NCBI GenBank assembly: GCA_031264785.1
Contig: JAISDN010000027.1
Coordinates: 1 to 27,119 of the forward strand
Direction: 5' to 3'
DNA length: 27,119 nt
Source: Candidatus Nomurabacteria bacterium
GTDB taxonomy: Bacteria > Patescibacteriota > Saccharimonadia > Saccharimonadales > Saccharimonadaceae
The notes under the pieces were generated by a model. It did not search any database. It was not told the origin of the DNA and worked only from the letters and a program-made list of their open reading frames with translations. Made by a program: the position numbers and the translations under genes. Within the stretch, counting starts at the first letter, position 1. Each line of letters begins with the position of its first letter. Positions 19,530 through 27,119 of this stretch are shown in pieces.

Positions 19530-22500
19530 ATGTCGCATTTCACAATAAAAAATAAAAATAGAATTAAGACCGCATTCACGGCGATTTTTTGCTTAACTTT
19601 TTTGGTGCTCGGCTCGGTATTTTTGATGAATCGAGATTCGGAGACTAAGGCGGCTGATGCCAGCCCACATCCTTACAGTAGGCTAAAGATAGAAAAAGGA
19701 TATTATCACGACACCGGGACTTATAAGCCTAGCACGCCGACTTATCCTGAGGAAGAAATTGAATATACGCTGACGGTTTCAACGACTAATATAGTAGATG
19801 GGCAGGTAACGTATCCGAATGTTTATAACGTTGTCAACATATATGACGAGCTTTCGCCAAATCTGGCCAATGTTCAGGTGACTAAGGTGCGCGTTGGTGA
19901 GGATAGTGACGGAGTTGGCGTTGACCTTGATGAAAAAAAGATTAGCGAAGTTTGCACTGTGTATGACTACGCGCTACACTGCGGTTTTCGGACAGTAACT
20001 TTTAGTAGTGCTACCAGTAAGATTATTGTGACTGTTAAGGCTAAGACGGTGGACGTGAACGGCTCCGATTCACAGACTATCAGCAACACGGCCTATGTCT
20101 ATAGCGACGGTGAGAATGATATATATTACAATAACAATGAAGAAGAGATGGGCTGTCGGACTTTGGACTTTGTCATGAACGGAAAGGATACGGGTGGAGG
20201 ACATGTCAATCCGCCGGGTCGGTGTTTCAGCTCACTTGATTTTACGGTTGGTACGCCGCGGTTGCAGATTGCTAAGGAGGTGGACAAGACTGGTGAGGTG
20301 ATTTGCTATTACCACACTAAAGAGGAGCCGGATATTGAGTTGAGGAAAGATTTGACAGATTCTAATAATCCAAAGGCAGAGTGCTTGAACGAGGATTCTG
20401 ACTCGAGGCCACCATCAGAGGGTGAGGCGACCGAAGCTTGGTTTTCGACGGATATTGCAGTCCGAGAAGAGTGGAAGCAAAAGGCCGCAATGACTTGTGA
20501 CGATTGTGACATTATGAAAATAGCGCTTGGTTTATTCATTAAAGATTATATTTCTAAAACACTCATTCTGACTAAACCGGCTACGCAGGGCCGAATTGTG
20601 GATAATACGGTTTCGGCTGGCGATACGATTAACTTTACAATTATTGTGATAAATACTGGCGTTGTGCCATCAAAACCAGGCATTGAGATTCGTGATCAGC
20701 TTGACCCAATATTTTTCGATGCTAAAAACGTCAAAATAACGCCACTATCTGGCGGAGTTAACTGCGCATTAAATAATTTAGAGGTAGTTTGCGTCTCAAG
20801 CCGTGGAATTAACCCAGCAGAAGTGGACAGCATCTATAACGAAAACGGTAAAGGTGAAGAAAATAGGAACAGTTTTAAGGATGGGTTGGTTGTTCGGATA
20901 ACCGCTACAGTTAAAAGTGATGGTGATATATTCAATCGCGCTTATGTTGGTGGTGGCGGTGATACGCGTTGCCCAATTGATTTAATGGCTTGTTATGACG
21001 ATGCGGAATCTAAGGTCCGCTCGGTTGAACTGCACATCAATAAAGAATCCAAAATGCTTTCCCAAGATTGCGCAACTACGACTGGCGGTGAGGGCGAAGA
21101 GGGTGCTAGCGCTGGCGGCGGAACGCCTTGTAGCGGTACGGCTTCGGCTGATCGCGGTGTGACTTTTTTGAAAGGCCAAGAGGGTGAATATATTATTAGG
21201 GTGACCAACGAGGGCGAGGTTGAGAGCAAAGGCCGAGTGGTGGTTCACGACTCGATTCCGGAACAGTTTGACGTTAACCGCGTGACTTTGACTTACGATT
21301 ATTCTCAGGGGCTTTGCGAGCTGCGGGCCGACCATCAACTGTATTGCCGGATGTATGAATCTTCGGCCATTGCGCCGCGTGGCGGAATTTGGGAGATTTC
21401 CGTTAAAGTCAAGCCAGACGAAGACATTAAAATTACACCGGACAATAAGCACGTTGTGAACTACGCCTATGTGTATGGCGGCAACGACCGAGTCTGCACC
21501 GACGAATCGATTGAGCCAGCCATCAAGCGCATGGTAGAAGCTGGCGAAAAGGACGTTGATAATCCATACGACCGCTGTTATGATTTCTTGGGCTCGGATA
21601 TTGTTAGTCCAAAGCTAAGGGTCACTTCGAAAATTAATGTCGACCAGATTGTGGCTGGCGAACCGTTTAATTATGATATTACAGTCAAAAATGAGGGCGA
21701 CTACGCCACAGTTGGTGCCACCACCATGCGTAACACTTTGCCAAAAGGCGTTAAACTGGTTGACGTTGGCAGTTTGCCGGAGGGTTGTGAATATGCCGAA
21801 GAAACTGGTGCGATAACTTGTACAATTCCGGACGGTGGTATCAAAAAGGGCGACTATATTTCTTACAGTTTTGACGTGGTGAGCGAGGCGGTGGAAGGCA
21901 ATCTTACTAACACAGCGCTGGTTTATAACGCGTATGACAGCGATTGCTCAAATGTAGCATCTGCCAAAAACACGGCGCGTTGCCGGTCGATCATTACTAA
22001 AAGCGCGGTGGCGCCAATGCTGAAAATTGATACTTACGCCAGTTCGCTGGAAACTTATGCTGGCGCTCAGTTGGTTTATAATATCAGGGTGAAAAACCTT
22101 GGTAATGCAGCGACCAGCGACGAGACTATAGTTTATGACACAATTCCGGCTGAGTTGAAGTTGATTGGTCTGCGGGCTAGTAATGGTACTTGCAAACCGG
22201 ATCTCAGTTCTTTTGAATGTTATCTGCCGGCGGGAATTCAACCCGGCCAGAGCGAGGTTATTAGCGTTTTGACTAGCGTATCTAATGCCTCCGACGAAAT
22301 AGTCAACACGGCCTATATGACTGGTGGCGGCGATCCAGTTTGCGTGGTGGAAAATAAGGACGAAGTTGGCAATGACGAAATGCCAACCAAGAAGCGCTGC
22401 GTGTCTAGTGCTACGGTGCGTGCTTTAGAATTTTCTGGCTTGGCTAGCGGCGGCAACGGCGCTATTGGTGCGCCCAGTTCTGGCGTTCTCAGCTCTCTCC

Positions 22501-22589
22501 AAATCACCGGTACAGTCGTTATGCTAGGCGCGGCTTCATATGTTTTGCTGGGCTGGCATCGGCGGGCTTTTGCGGCTGGGAAAATTTAG
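19530..22589 (+). CDS. Large cysteine-rich surface protein with five DUF11-type repeats
   Basis: 1019 aa, exported. Signal peptide ~10-44 (RIKTAFTAIFCLTFLVLGSV, cleavage after AADA likely). Five immunoglobulin-like repeats follow: ~50-241, 340-497, 530-695, 694-822 and 829-965. Each ends with the DUF11 signature N-x-A-x-V (NTAYV, NRAYV, NYAYV, NTALV, NTAYM), then usually GG/GD. Each repeat has two Cys pairs: one in a hairpin before the signature (142/151, 412/421, 596/606, 753/764, 888/897) and one just after it (209/232, 481/488, 656/683, 806/818, 938/957). Extra pairs lie at 323/326 and 514/534. The C-terminus has APSSG, a TM helix (QITGTVVMLGAASYVLLGW) and RR, resembling a degenerate sortase signal. 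A stalk or adhesin role on the cell surface, perhaps in host contact, is inference. SD is GGAGGAG. Confidence 0.85.
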   Translation: MSHFTIKNKNRIKTAFTAIFCLTFLVLGSVFLMNRDSETKAADASPHPYSRLKIEKGYYHDTGTYKPSTPTYPEEEIEYTLTVSTTNIVDGQVTYPNVYNVVNIYDELSPNLANVQVTKVRVGEDSDGVGVDLDEKKISEVCTVYDYALHCGFRTVTFSSATSKIIVTVKAKTVDVNGSDSQTISNTAYVYSDGENDIYYNNNEEEMGCRTLDFVMNGKDTGGGHVNPPGRCFSSLDFTVGTPRLQIAKEVDKTGEVICYYHTKEEPDIELRKDLTDSNNPKAECLNEDSDSRPPSEGEATEAWFSTDIAVREEWKQKAAMTCDDCDIMKIALGLFIKDYISKTLILTKPATQGRIVDNTVSAGDTINFTIIVINTGVVPSKPGIEIRDQLDPIFFDAKNVKITPLSGGVNCALNNLEVVCVSSRGINPAEVDSIYNENGKGEENRNSFKDGLVVRITATVKSDGDIFNRAYVGGGGDTRCPIDLMACYDDAESKVRSVELHINKESKMLSQDCATTTGGEGEEGASAGGGTPCSGTASADRGVTFLKGQEGEYIIRVTNEGEVESKGRVVVHDSIPEQFDVNRVTLTYDYSQGLCELRADHQLYCRMYESSAIAPRGGIWEISVKVKPDEDIKITPDNKHVVNYAYVYGGNDRVCTDESIEPAIKRMVEAGEKDVDNPYDRCYDFLGSDIVSPKLRVTSKINVDQIVAGEPFNYDITVKNEGDYATVGATTMRNTLPKGVKLVDVGSLPEGCEYAEETGAITCTIPDGGIKKGDYISYSFDVVSEAVEGNLTNTALVYNAYDSDCSNVASAKNTARCRSIITKSAVAPMLKIDTYASSLETYAGAQLVYNIRVKNLGNAATSDETIVYDTIPAELKLIGLRASNGTCKPDLSSFECYLPAGIQPGQSEVISVLTSVSNASDEIVNTAYMTGGGDPVCVVENKDEVGNDEMPTKKRCVSSATVRALEFSGLASGGNGAIGAPSSGVLSSLQITGTVVMLGAASYVLLGWHRRAFAAGKI

Positions 22590-22591
22590 AC

Positions 22592-22621
22592 TTTACAAAA
22601 CCACTTCGACTGATATATAAT
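22592..22621 (+). promoter_or_regulatory. Promoter of tuf
   Basis: TTTACA (22592-22597), 18-nt spacer, TATAAT (22616-22621). Transcription would start at about 22628, at the foot of the hairpin below. Confidence 0.7.
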
Positions 22622-22632
22622 TAAAGCAAGCG

Positions 22633-22657
22633 CTGCCGCTATTTTTGGTAGCGGCAG
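22633..22657 (+). promoter_or_regulatory. 5'-end hairpin in the tuf leader
   Basis: CTGCCGCTA, loop TTTTTGG, TAGCGGCAG: a perfect 9-bp stem at the very 5' end of the predicted mRNA. No T-run follows, so it is more likely an mRNA stabiliser than a terminator. Confidence 0.6.
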
Positions 22658-22688
22658 AGATATTAACCTAATAAATAAGGAGAAATGA

Positions 22689-23870
22689 ATGGCAGATTCA
22701 TATGGCGGTAAGCCACATGTGAATGTTGGAACTATGGGCCACGTTGACCATGGTAAAACCACTCTAACAGCAGCTATTAAAAAAGTTACGGCTGATAAAT
22801 GGCCTTCGGAGGTCAATAAGTTTGTGGGCGTCGACGAAATCGACAACGCCCCAGAAGAAAAGAATCGCGGTATTACCATCGCGACTTCGCACCAAGAATA
22901 CGAAACGCCGAGCCGGCACTACGCTCACGTCGATATGCCGGGTCACGCTGACTATGTTAAAAATATGATTACCGGTGCTGCCCAGATTGACGGCGCAGTT
23001 TTGGTGGTTTCGGCCGCTGATGGCCCGATGCCGCAAACTCGCGAGCACGTGCTGTTGGCCAAGCAGGTCGGTGTACCGAAGATTCTGGTCTTTTTGAACA
23101 AAATGGATCAGGCTGACGCCGATTTGGTGGAGCTGGTCGAGGAAGATATCCGCGAATTGCTAGAGAAAAATGGTTTTGACAAAGATGCGCCAATCGTCAA
23201 AGGTTCGGCCCTCAAAGCGCTGGAAGGCGACGCCGAAAATGTCGAGAGCATTGTCAAATTGCTGGAAGCTATGGATGAATATTTCCCAATCCCAACTCGC
23301 GATCTGGACAAGGCTTTCTTGATGCCAATCGAAGACGTCTTTTCGATCAAAGGTCGCGGCACTGTTGCCACCGGCCGAATTGAGCAAGGCATTGTCAAAA
23401 TCAACGACGAAGTTGAGATTGTCGGCATTCGCCCGACTCAAAAATCGGTCGTGACTGGTATTGAAGCTTTTAAAAAGTCGCTTGATCAAGGTCAAGCTGG
23501 CGATAACGCGGGCATTTTGCTGCGCGGTATTGAGCGCACCGACATTGAGCGCGGTCAAGTGATTGCCAAACCCGGCACTATTACTCCGCACACCGAATTT
23601 GAAGCTGAAGTTTATATCCTCAGCAAAGAAGAGGGTGGCCGACACACACCGTTCACCAAAGGCTACAAACCGCAATTTTACTTCCGCACTACTGATGTGA
23701 CCGGCGAAGTCGAACTGCCAGCCGACAAAGAAATGGTGATGCCCGGCGACACCGTAACGTTTGTTGTGAAGCTACAAGCACCAATCGCGATGGAACAAGG
23801 CTTGAACTTGGCCATCCGCGAAGGTGGCCGCACCGTTGGTGCTGGCGTTGTAACTAAAATCATTAAATAG
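22689..23870 (+). CDS. tuf: Elongation factor Tu
   Basis: 393 aa, the GTPase that brings aminoacyl-tRNA to the ribosome. P-loop GHVDHGKT, switch I RGITIATSHQEYET, switch II DMPGHADYVKNM (usual DCPGH), NKMD (usual NKCD) and GSALKAL (G5) are all present. Domains 2 and 3 are complete through GVVTKIIK. An AAGGAG site 6 nt before ATG 22689 chooses this start over the out-of-frame ATG at 22685. It stands alone: no fusA or rpsL neighbour, with its own promoter and terminator. rpsJ follows one gene later. Confidence 0.98.
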   Translation: MADSYGGKPHVNVGTMGHVDHGKTTLTAAIKKVTADKWPSEVNKFVGVDEIDNAPEEKNRGITIATSHQEYETPSRHYAHVDMPGHADYVKNMITGAAQIDGAVLVVSAADGPMPQTREHVLLAKQVGVPKILVFLNKMDQADADLVELVEEDIRELLEKNGFDKDAPIVKGSALKALEGDAENVESIVKLLEAMDEYFPIPTRDLDKAFLMPIEDVFSIKGRGTVATGRIEQGIVKINDEVEIVGIRPTQKSVVTGIEAFKKSLDQGQAGDNAGILLRGIERTDIERGQVIAKPGTITPHTEFEAEVYILSKEEGGRHTPFTKGYKPQFYFRTTDVTGEVELPADKEMVMPGDTVTFVVKLQAPIAMEQGLNLAIREGGRTVGAGVVTKIIK

Positions 23871-23906
23871 TTTACAGGCCCGAAAAGAGACTGGCCGCTC
23901 TTAAAG

Positions 23907-23940
23907 AAATACCTCCGTCAATAGACAGGGGGTATTTTTT
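23907..23940 (+). terminator. Terminator after tuf
   Basis: AAATACCTCC (23907-23916), 11-nt loop, GGGGGTATTT (23928-23937), then a T-run. One G-T pair. Confidence 0.85.
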
Positions 23941-23984
23941 GTGATATATTTTTCCACAAGTTAAAGGATGTTAAATATTAGAAA

Positions 23985-24003
23985 TATTAGGTCTCACCTA
24001 ATA
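23985..24003. repeat. TATTAGGT palindrome, copy 2
   Basis: TATTAGGT CTC ACCTAATA, matching the element at 10072-10090 except for the 3-nt centre. It lies about 90 nt before the DhaL/DegV gene. Confidence 0.65.
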
Positions 24004-24029
24004 ATGGCTAATAATGATTTTCATACAAC

Positions 24030-24052
24030 TAGCACTTTTAAAAATTGTGCTA
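24030..24052 (+). other. Short hairpin before the DhaL/DegV gene
   Basis: TAGCAC (24030-24035) and GTGCTA (24047-24052), with an A/T-rich centre and TTTTG downstream. No convincing -35/-10 pair was found in 23941-24094. Confidence 0.35.
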
Positions 24053-24094
24053 TTTTGATAAATTCGCATATTTTTCAGTTTTCAGGAGGAAGAA

Positions 24095-25846
24095 ATGGAT
24101 TTTCAAACAGCAAAGCGAATTATTAGTTATATCTGGATGACGCTCGAGGACTTTAAGGAAGGCCTGAACGATATCAATGTCTTCCCGGTGGCCGATGGCG
24201 ATACTGGGAAAAATATGGCTAAAACTATGCAAGGTGCAGTCGACGAGCTAAACCGCTTACCGGAGAACGCTAATATGTTGGACTTTTGGCAAGCTGTCCG
24301 CAAGGGAGTTTTTGCGGCTTCGTCTGGCAATTCCGGAACGATTTTGTCGACTTACATTATGGCTTTTTGTGATGTGATGTTGCAGGATTACTCCGAGCAG
24401 TGTTTTCAAAACGCGTTGCGCCAAGCGGCCAACAAGGCCTATACGGCGATATCTCAACCCAAATCTGGCACGATATTGAATGTTATGCAAGATTTGGCCA
24501 ACGCAGCTGTTAAGGTTGAAGCCAGCAAGGGACCTCAGTATTTACTGAAGATCCTGACCGACACGGCTTACGATTCGGTCGCCAACACCACGCACCAAAT
24601 GGAGCTTTTGGAAAAACACCGCACGGTGGATTCTGGCGCGCTCGGTTTGGCAATTATGGTCGAAGCGATCTACCGACAGATTCGCCGTAGTTACGTCAAA
24701 AACGACGCTTATGGTCGGGCGAAGCAATGGCTAAAGTTTAAGCCAAACCTCGATATCGAGCGTCACACGCACGAACAGGTTGGTAAATATGGCTATTGCA
24801 CACTGTATCTTTTCGAGGCCAAAGAGGCCATCGATGCGGAGGCTTTTCTGCACGAAATGCGCAAAATCGGCGACAGTGAGGTGTTGATTCGGGATGGTAA
24901 CAAATACAAATTGCACGTCCACACCAATAACCCGAAAGCAGTTGAGCGCAGAATTCGGAAAATTGGTGGCGAAGTCTTGAAGAAAGAAATTTCTGATATG
25001 AGGACGCAGGCCAACGATCGTTTAGATCGGATTGAGGAAGCCTACTCCCAAGACTGCGGAGTGGCCATTATCACCGATTCGACCTGCGACTTACCGCCGG
25101 AGGTTTTGATGAAAACTGCCATTGATTGTCTGGAGGTTGAGGTTACCGACGGCAAAACGGTGGCCATCAACGAAAGCCGCTGGTATGACGCGGCCAGAAG
25201 GAATTTGGCGTTTGGCCGCGATGTGTTGATTATCTCGTTTTCTTCGAAGTTGTCGTCGACTTACGACAACGCCGCCAAAGCCGCCAAGAAACTGCAGGAG
25301 GAAAATCCCGATCAGCAGATTATCGCGCTAGATAGTAAAACCACTTCGATTGGTTTAGGTTATCTGGTGCTACTGGCTCGGCAAGCCCTGAGTAGCGGCT
25401 GGTCGCTGGCGCGCACCGCCAACCGGATTGATATTCTCAAGCAGCATATTCATATTTATGCTGTTATTGAGGATCTCGATTATTTGTATCGCGGTGGGCG
25501 CTTGAAGAAAAATCAGCAGCTGCTTTTAAAACTGACCGACCGTCGGCCGGTGATTTTTGTCACCAAAGACGGTGCGCTGGAAGTTTTTGGAACGGTGCCG
25601 AGACGAAAAGCTATAGATTTTTTGACCAAACAGGCCAAAAAATCTGTCAACAAAACCGTCTCGAAACTGATCGGCGTGATTTATAGCGCCGGTGGCGAAG
25701 CGACGGCCCGACTTTTAGAGCGCGGTCTGGAGGCTCAGCTCGGCAAGCCGAAGGCCGGTGAAATCACTGAGATCGGCGCTGTAGTATCGGCCCACACCGG
25801 GCCAAAAGTGGTGGCTTTCGTAGTCTTAGGAAAACGGAAGAAGTAG
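24095..25846 (+). CDS. Fused DhaL (FakA-like kinase) and DegV (FakB-like) protein
   Basis: 583 aa. Residues ~1-200 are a DhaL/DAK2 kinase domain (NVFPVADGDTGKNMAKTM at ~28-45, where the Asp residues bind Mg-ATP; ASSGNSGTILS at ~76-86; DSGALG near 178). Residues ~220-315 match the FakA middle domain (GYCTLYLFEA…HVHTNNPKAV…ISDMRTQ). From ~320 on it is a DegV/FakB lipid-binding domain (AIITDSTCDLP, SFSSKLSSTYDNA, LDYLYRGGRLKKNQ, DRRPVI). In Firmicutes FakA and FakB are separate: FakB holds a fatty acid and FakA phosphorylates it. The fusion would do both in one chain, fitting an organism that takes up host lipids. The AGGAGGA site is 4 nt before ATG. A terminator follows, so it is a one-gene unit. 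Confidence 0.9.
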   Translation: MDFQTAKRIISYIWMTLEDFKEGLNDINVFPVADGDTGKNMAKTMQGAVDELNRLPENANMLDFWQAVRKGVFAASSGNSGTILSTYIMAFCDVMLQDYSEQCFQNALRQAANKAYTAISQPKSGTILNVMQDLANAAVKVEASKGPQYLLKILTDTAYDSVANTTHQMELLEKHRTVDSGALGLAIMVEAIYRQIRRSYVKNDAYGRAKQWLKFKPNLDIERHTHEQVGKYGYCTLYLFEAKEAIDAEAFLHEMRKIGDSEVLIRDGNKYKLHVHTNNPKAVERRIRKIGGEVLKKEISDMRTQANDRLDRIEEAYSQDCGVAIITDSTCDLPPEVLMKTAIDCLEVEVTDGKTVAINESRWYDAARRNLAFGRDVLIISFSSKLSSTYDNAAKAAKKLQEENPDQQIIALDSKTTSIGLGYLVLLARQALSSGWSLARTANRIDILKQHIHIYAVIEDLDYLYRGGRLKKNQQLLLKLTDRRPVIFVTKDGALEVFGTVPRRKAIDFLTKQAKKSVNKTVSKLIGVIYSAGGEATARLLERGLEAQLGKPKAGEITEIGAVVSAHTGPKVVAFVVLGKRKK

Positions 25847-25857
25847 CACAGTTTTAC

Positions 25858-25899
25858 AGCGGTCAAGTTTTTAAAGACTTGACCGCTTTTGCGTTTTTT
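25858..25899 (+). terminator. Terminator after the DhaL/DegV gene
   Basis: AGCGGTCAAG (25858-25867), 10-nt loop, CTTGACCGCT (25878-25887), then TTTGCGTTTTTT. The 3' arm contains TTGACC, the likely -35 of rpsJ. Confidence 0.9.
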
Positions 25900-25907
25900 G
25901 ATATAAA
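25879..25907 (+). promoter_or_regulatory. Promoter of rpsJ, overlapping the terminator
   Basis: TTGACC (25879-25884), 17-nt spacer, TATAAA (25902-25907). Transcription would start at ~25914. Confidence 0.65.
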
Positions 25908-25927
25908 ATATACACAACATTACTAAT

Positions 25928-25958
25928 TTGCGGAAAAACTCTACGGATGTTACCGCAA
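25928..25958 (+). promoter_or_regulatory. Hairpin in the rpsJ leader
   Basis: TTGCGG (25928-25933) and CCGCAA (25953-25958) with a 19-nt loop, just before the CAGGAG site. It could support feedback control as in other S10 operon leaders; this is inference. Confidence 0.4.
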
Positions 25959-25973
25959 GACAGGAGATTTGAA

Positions 25974-26327
25974 ATGGCAGATGCCAAAAAAACCCCAGAA
26001 AAAACTGAAAACAACAACGGTCAAGGCCCGCGAATTCGGATTCGCTTGAAGGCTTATGACCACAAAGTTATCGACAGCGCCGCCAAGACGATTGTCGACA
26101 CGGCTCTCAGGAGCGGTTCGGAAGTCATTGGCCCAGTTCCACTGCCGGTCAAACGCAGCACTTGGACGGTCGTCAAAAGCCCGCACGTTTATAAAAAAGG
26201 CGGCGAAGCCTTTGAAATGCGCGTTCACAAACGCCTAATCGACATTGTCAACGCTCGGCCCAAAACCATCGATATGTTACAAAACCTGTCCTTGCCGGCT
26301 GGCGTTGATGCCGAAATCCGGATGTAG
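25974..26327 (+). CDS. rpsJ: 30S ribosomal protein S10
   Basis: 117 aa; small-subunit head protein that also takes part in NusB/NusE antitermination. The conserved core starts at ~residue 22 (RIRIRLKAYDHKVID) and contains GPVPLP, SPHVYKKGGEAFEMR-type loop (usual H.x.KS.EqFe.R) and KRLIDI. About 15 residues of a Lys/Thr/Asn-rich N-terminal extension are additional to the usual ~102 aa. Start ATG 25974 follows CAGGAG by 7 nt; the in-frame ATG at 25947 lies in the leader hairpin. It is first in the S10 operon but is separated from rplC by ~180 nt containing a repeat, a promoter and a structured leader. Confidence 0.96.
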   Translation: MADAKKTPEKTENNNGQGPRIRIRLKAYDHKVIDSAAKTIVDTALRSGSEVIGPVPLPVKRSTWTVVKSPHVYKKGGEAFEMRVHKRLIDIVNARPKTIDMLQNLSLPAGVDAEIRM

Positions 26328-26333
26328 CAGCTT

Positions 26334-26362
26334 GTCATTCCGGCCTGCGAGCCGGAATCCAG
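26334..26362 (+). repeat. Palindromic repeat family 1, copy D
   Basis: GTCATTCCGG…CCGGAATCCAG, 7 nt after the rpsJ stop. Its GCCGG/CCGGC stem followed by AGAAAAAAA could weaken read-through from rpsJ. Confidence 0.8.
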
Positions 26363-26372
26363 AAAAAAACAG

Positions 26373-26401
26373 TTGTATCCGCCCCAAAAGTGTGCTAAAA
26401 T
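26373..26401 (+). promoter_or_regulatory. Promoter of rplC
   Basis: TTGTAT (26373-26378), 17-nt spacer, TGCTAAAAT extended -10 (TAAAAT at 26396-26401). It lies inside the S10 operon between its first two genes. Confidence 0.7.
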
Positions 26402-26407
26402 GAACCC

Positions 26408-26509
26408 ATAAAGCAAAAAGTTTCGAGACTTTGAGTAGGTCTACCAGCGGTGGAAACCACTCGACTTTCGAAAATTTTTGTTGGATATTAATTTAAACAA
26501 AGGGAGAGT
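26408..26509 (+). promoter_or_regulatory. Structured leader before rplC
   Basis: TTTCGA (26421-26426) pairs with TCGAAA (26468-26473), GAGT (26433-26436) with ACTC (26459-26462), and two small hairpins lie inside, AGGT/ACC near 26438 and GTGG AAA CCAC (26450-26460). This branched shape is typical of ribosomal-protein binding leaders. The ligand is unknown. Confidence 0.45.
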
Positions 26510-27119
26510 ATGAAAACTCTAATCGGTACCAAAATTGGTATGACCCAGATCATCGGCCCAGACGGCGCGGCAATCCCCGTGACGCTTCTTTCGGCTGGCC
26601 CTTGTATTGTGACTCAAGTGAAGTCGTCCGAAACCGACGGCTATAATGCAATACAAATCGGCTTTGGTCAGGGTAAGAACTTGAGCAATGCCGTAGCTGG
26701 ACACGTTAAGGCCAGCCAAACTACACCAAAAATTATGCGCGAAATTCGCGTCGAAACCTTGCCGGAAATTTCAGTTGGTGACAAAATTACCTCTGAAATT
26801 TTTTCAGTTGAGGACGTTGTCGACGTCACCGGCACATCCAAAGGCAAAGGTTTTGCCGGCACAATCAAACGCCACAATTTCCACCGCAGCCGTAAAACGC
26901 ACGGCGGCAATGGTGACGTCCGCAAAGTCGGCTCGATCGGATCAATGTATCCGCAAAAAGTCCTAAAAGGTAAAAAAATGGCCGGCCAAATGGGCGCGGA
27001 ACGCGTCACAGTCAAAAACCTGACCGTGGCCTATATTGATGTGGAAAACAACCTAATCGGCGTCAAGGGCGCCGTGCCCGGCCCGCGCAAGGGCGTGGTG
27101 ATTATCGCCGGAAAGGAGA
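26510..27119 (+). CDS. rplC: 50S ribosomal protein L3 (3' partial)
   Basis: 203 codons are seen before the window ends with no stop; L3 is usually ~205-215 aa, so only a few residues may be missing. Start MKTLIGTKIGMTQI, the conserved TSKGKGFAGTIKRHNF, THGGNGDVRKVGSIGSMYP, and the GKKMAGQMGAERVTV loop (with Gln of the peptidyl-transferase-side loop, which is methylated in E. coli) identify it. AGGGAG precedes the ATG by 3-4 nt. It is the second gene of the S10 operon, with its own promoter and leader here. Confidence 0.96.
   Translation, partial: MKTLIGTKIGMTQIIGPDGAAIPVTLLSAGPCIVTQVKSSETDGYNAIQIGFGQGKNLSNAVAGHVKASQTTPKIMREIRVETLPEISVGDKITSEIFSVEDVVDVTGTSKGKGFAGTIKRHNFHRSRKTHGGNGDVRKVGSIGSMYPQKVLKGKKMAGQMGAERVTVKNLTVAYIDVENNLIGVKGAVPGPRKGVVIIAGKE

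Noticed and set aside
25947..25973. Longer S10 start at ATG 25947
   Set aside because: It lies in the leader hairpin without an SD site; ATG 25974 has CAGGAG at the right distance.

Overview
The window looks like chromosomal core sequence from a small-genome bacterium of the Candidate Phyla Radiation, most likely Saccharibacteria (TM7). The support is indirect: a compact set of housekeeping genes with short gaps, a fused DhaL/DegV fatty-acid-kinase-like protein, a truncated MetRS, large cysteine-rich DUF11-type surface protein, and xPSTG-like C-terminal sorting signals. UGA is used as a stop (tatD, ackA, the 40-aa ORF), so this is not a UGA=Gly lineage such as Absconditabacteria or Gracilibacteria. 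There is no phage, insertion sequence, CRISPR array or rRNA. There is one tRNA (Phe, GAA, with encoded CCA).

Layout. 1-384: C-terminal end of a cell-surface protein. 541-3381: uvrA, convergent with a minus-strand pair, a DedA-family protein overlapping a five-TM protein (3432-5091). 5277-7935: ribosomal protein L25 and an ABC exporter. 7986-9053: Fic protein. 9178-9498: tRNA-Phe plus a 72-aa two-helix ferritin-like protein, apparently on one transcript. 9688-9942: small exported membrane protein. 10092-11255 (minus): rarA, divergent from ackA (11427-12623). 12754-15276: small membrane proteins around metG. 15333-18409: tatD, cysteine desulfurase and mnmA, convergent with murB (18414-19436, minus). 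19530-22589: 1019-aa surface protein. 22689-23870: tuf. 24095-25846: FakA/FakB-like fusion. 25974 to the end: rpsJ and the start of rplC, the head of the S10 operon. No gene-free stretch exceeds 300 bases.

The most unusual signals concern gene expression and repeats. Six protein genes on both strands (dedA-like, rarA, metG, tatD, iscS, murB) have a TANAAT-type -10 box exactly 6 nt before the ATG and no usable Shine-Dalgarno site. uvrA and fic have it 9 nt before. This predicts leaderless or nearly leaderless mRNAs beside genes with very strong SD sites. Palindromic repeats are common. One family (four copies) lies inside the cysteine desulfurase coding sequence, and an unrelated ~139-bp nested palindrome sits in frame in mnmA, adding about 39 codons between the two catalytic cysteines, much like the palindromic elements of Rickettsia. 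mnmA also has an in-frame TAG nine codons after its natural start. Two divergent promoter regions are built on ~110-bp inverted repeats whose arms abut the -10 boxes.

All functional calls come from reading motifs by eye; no database search was run.
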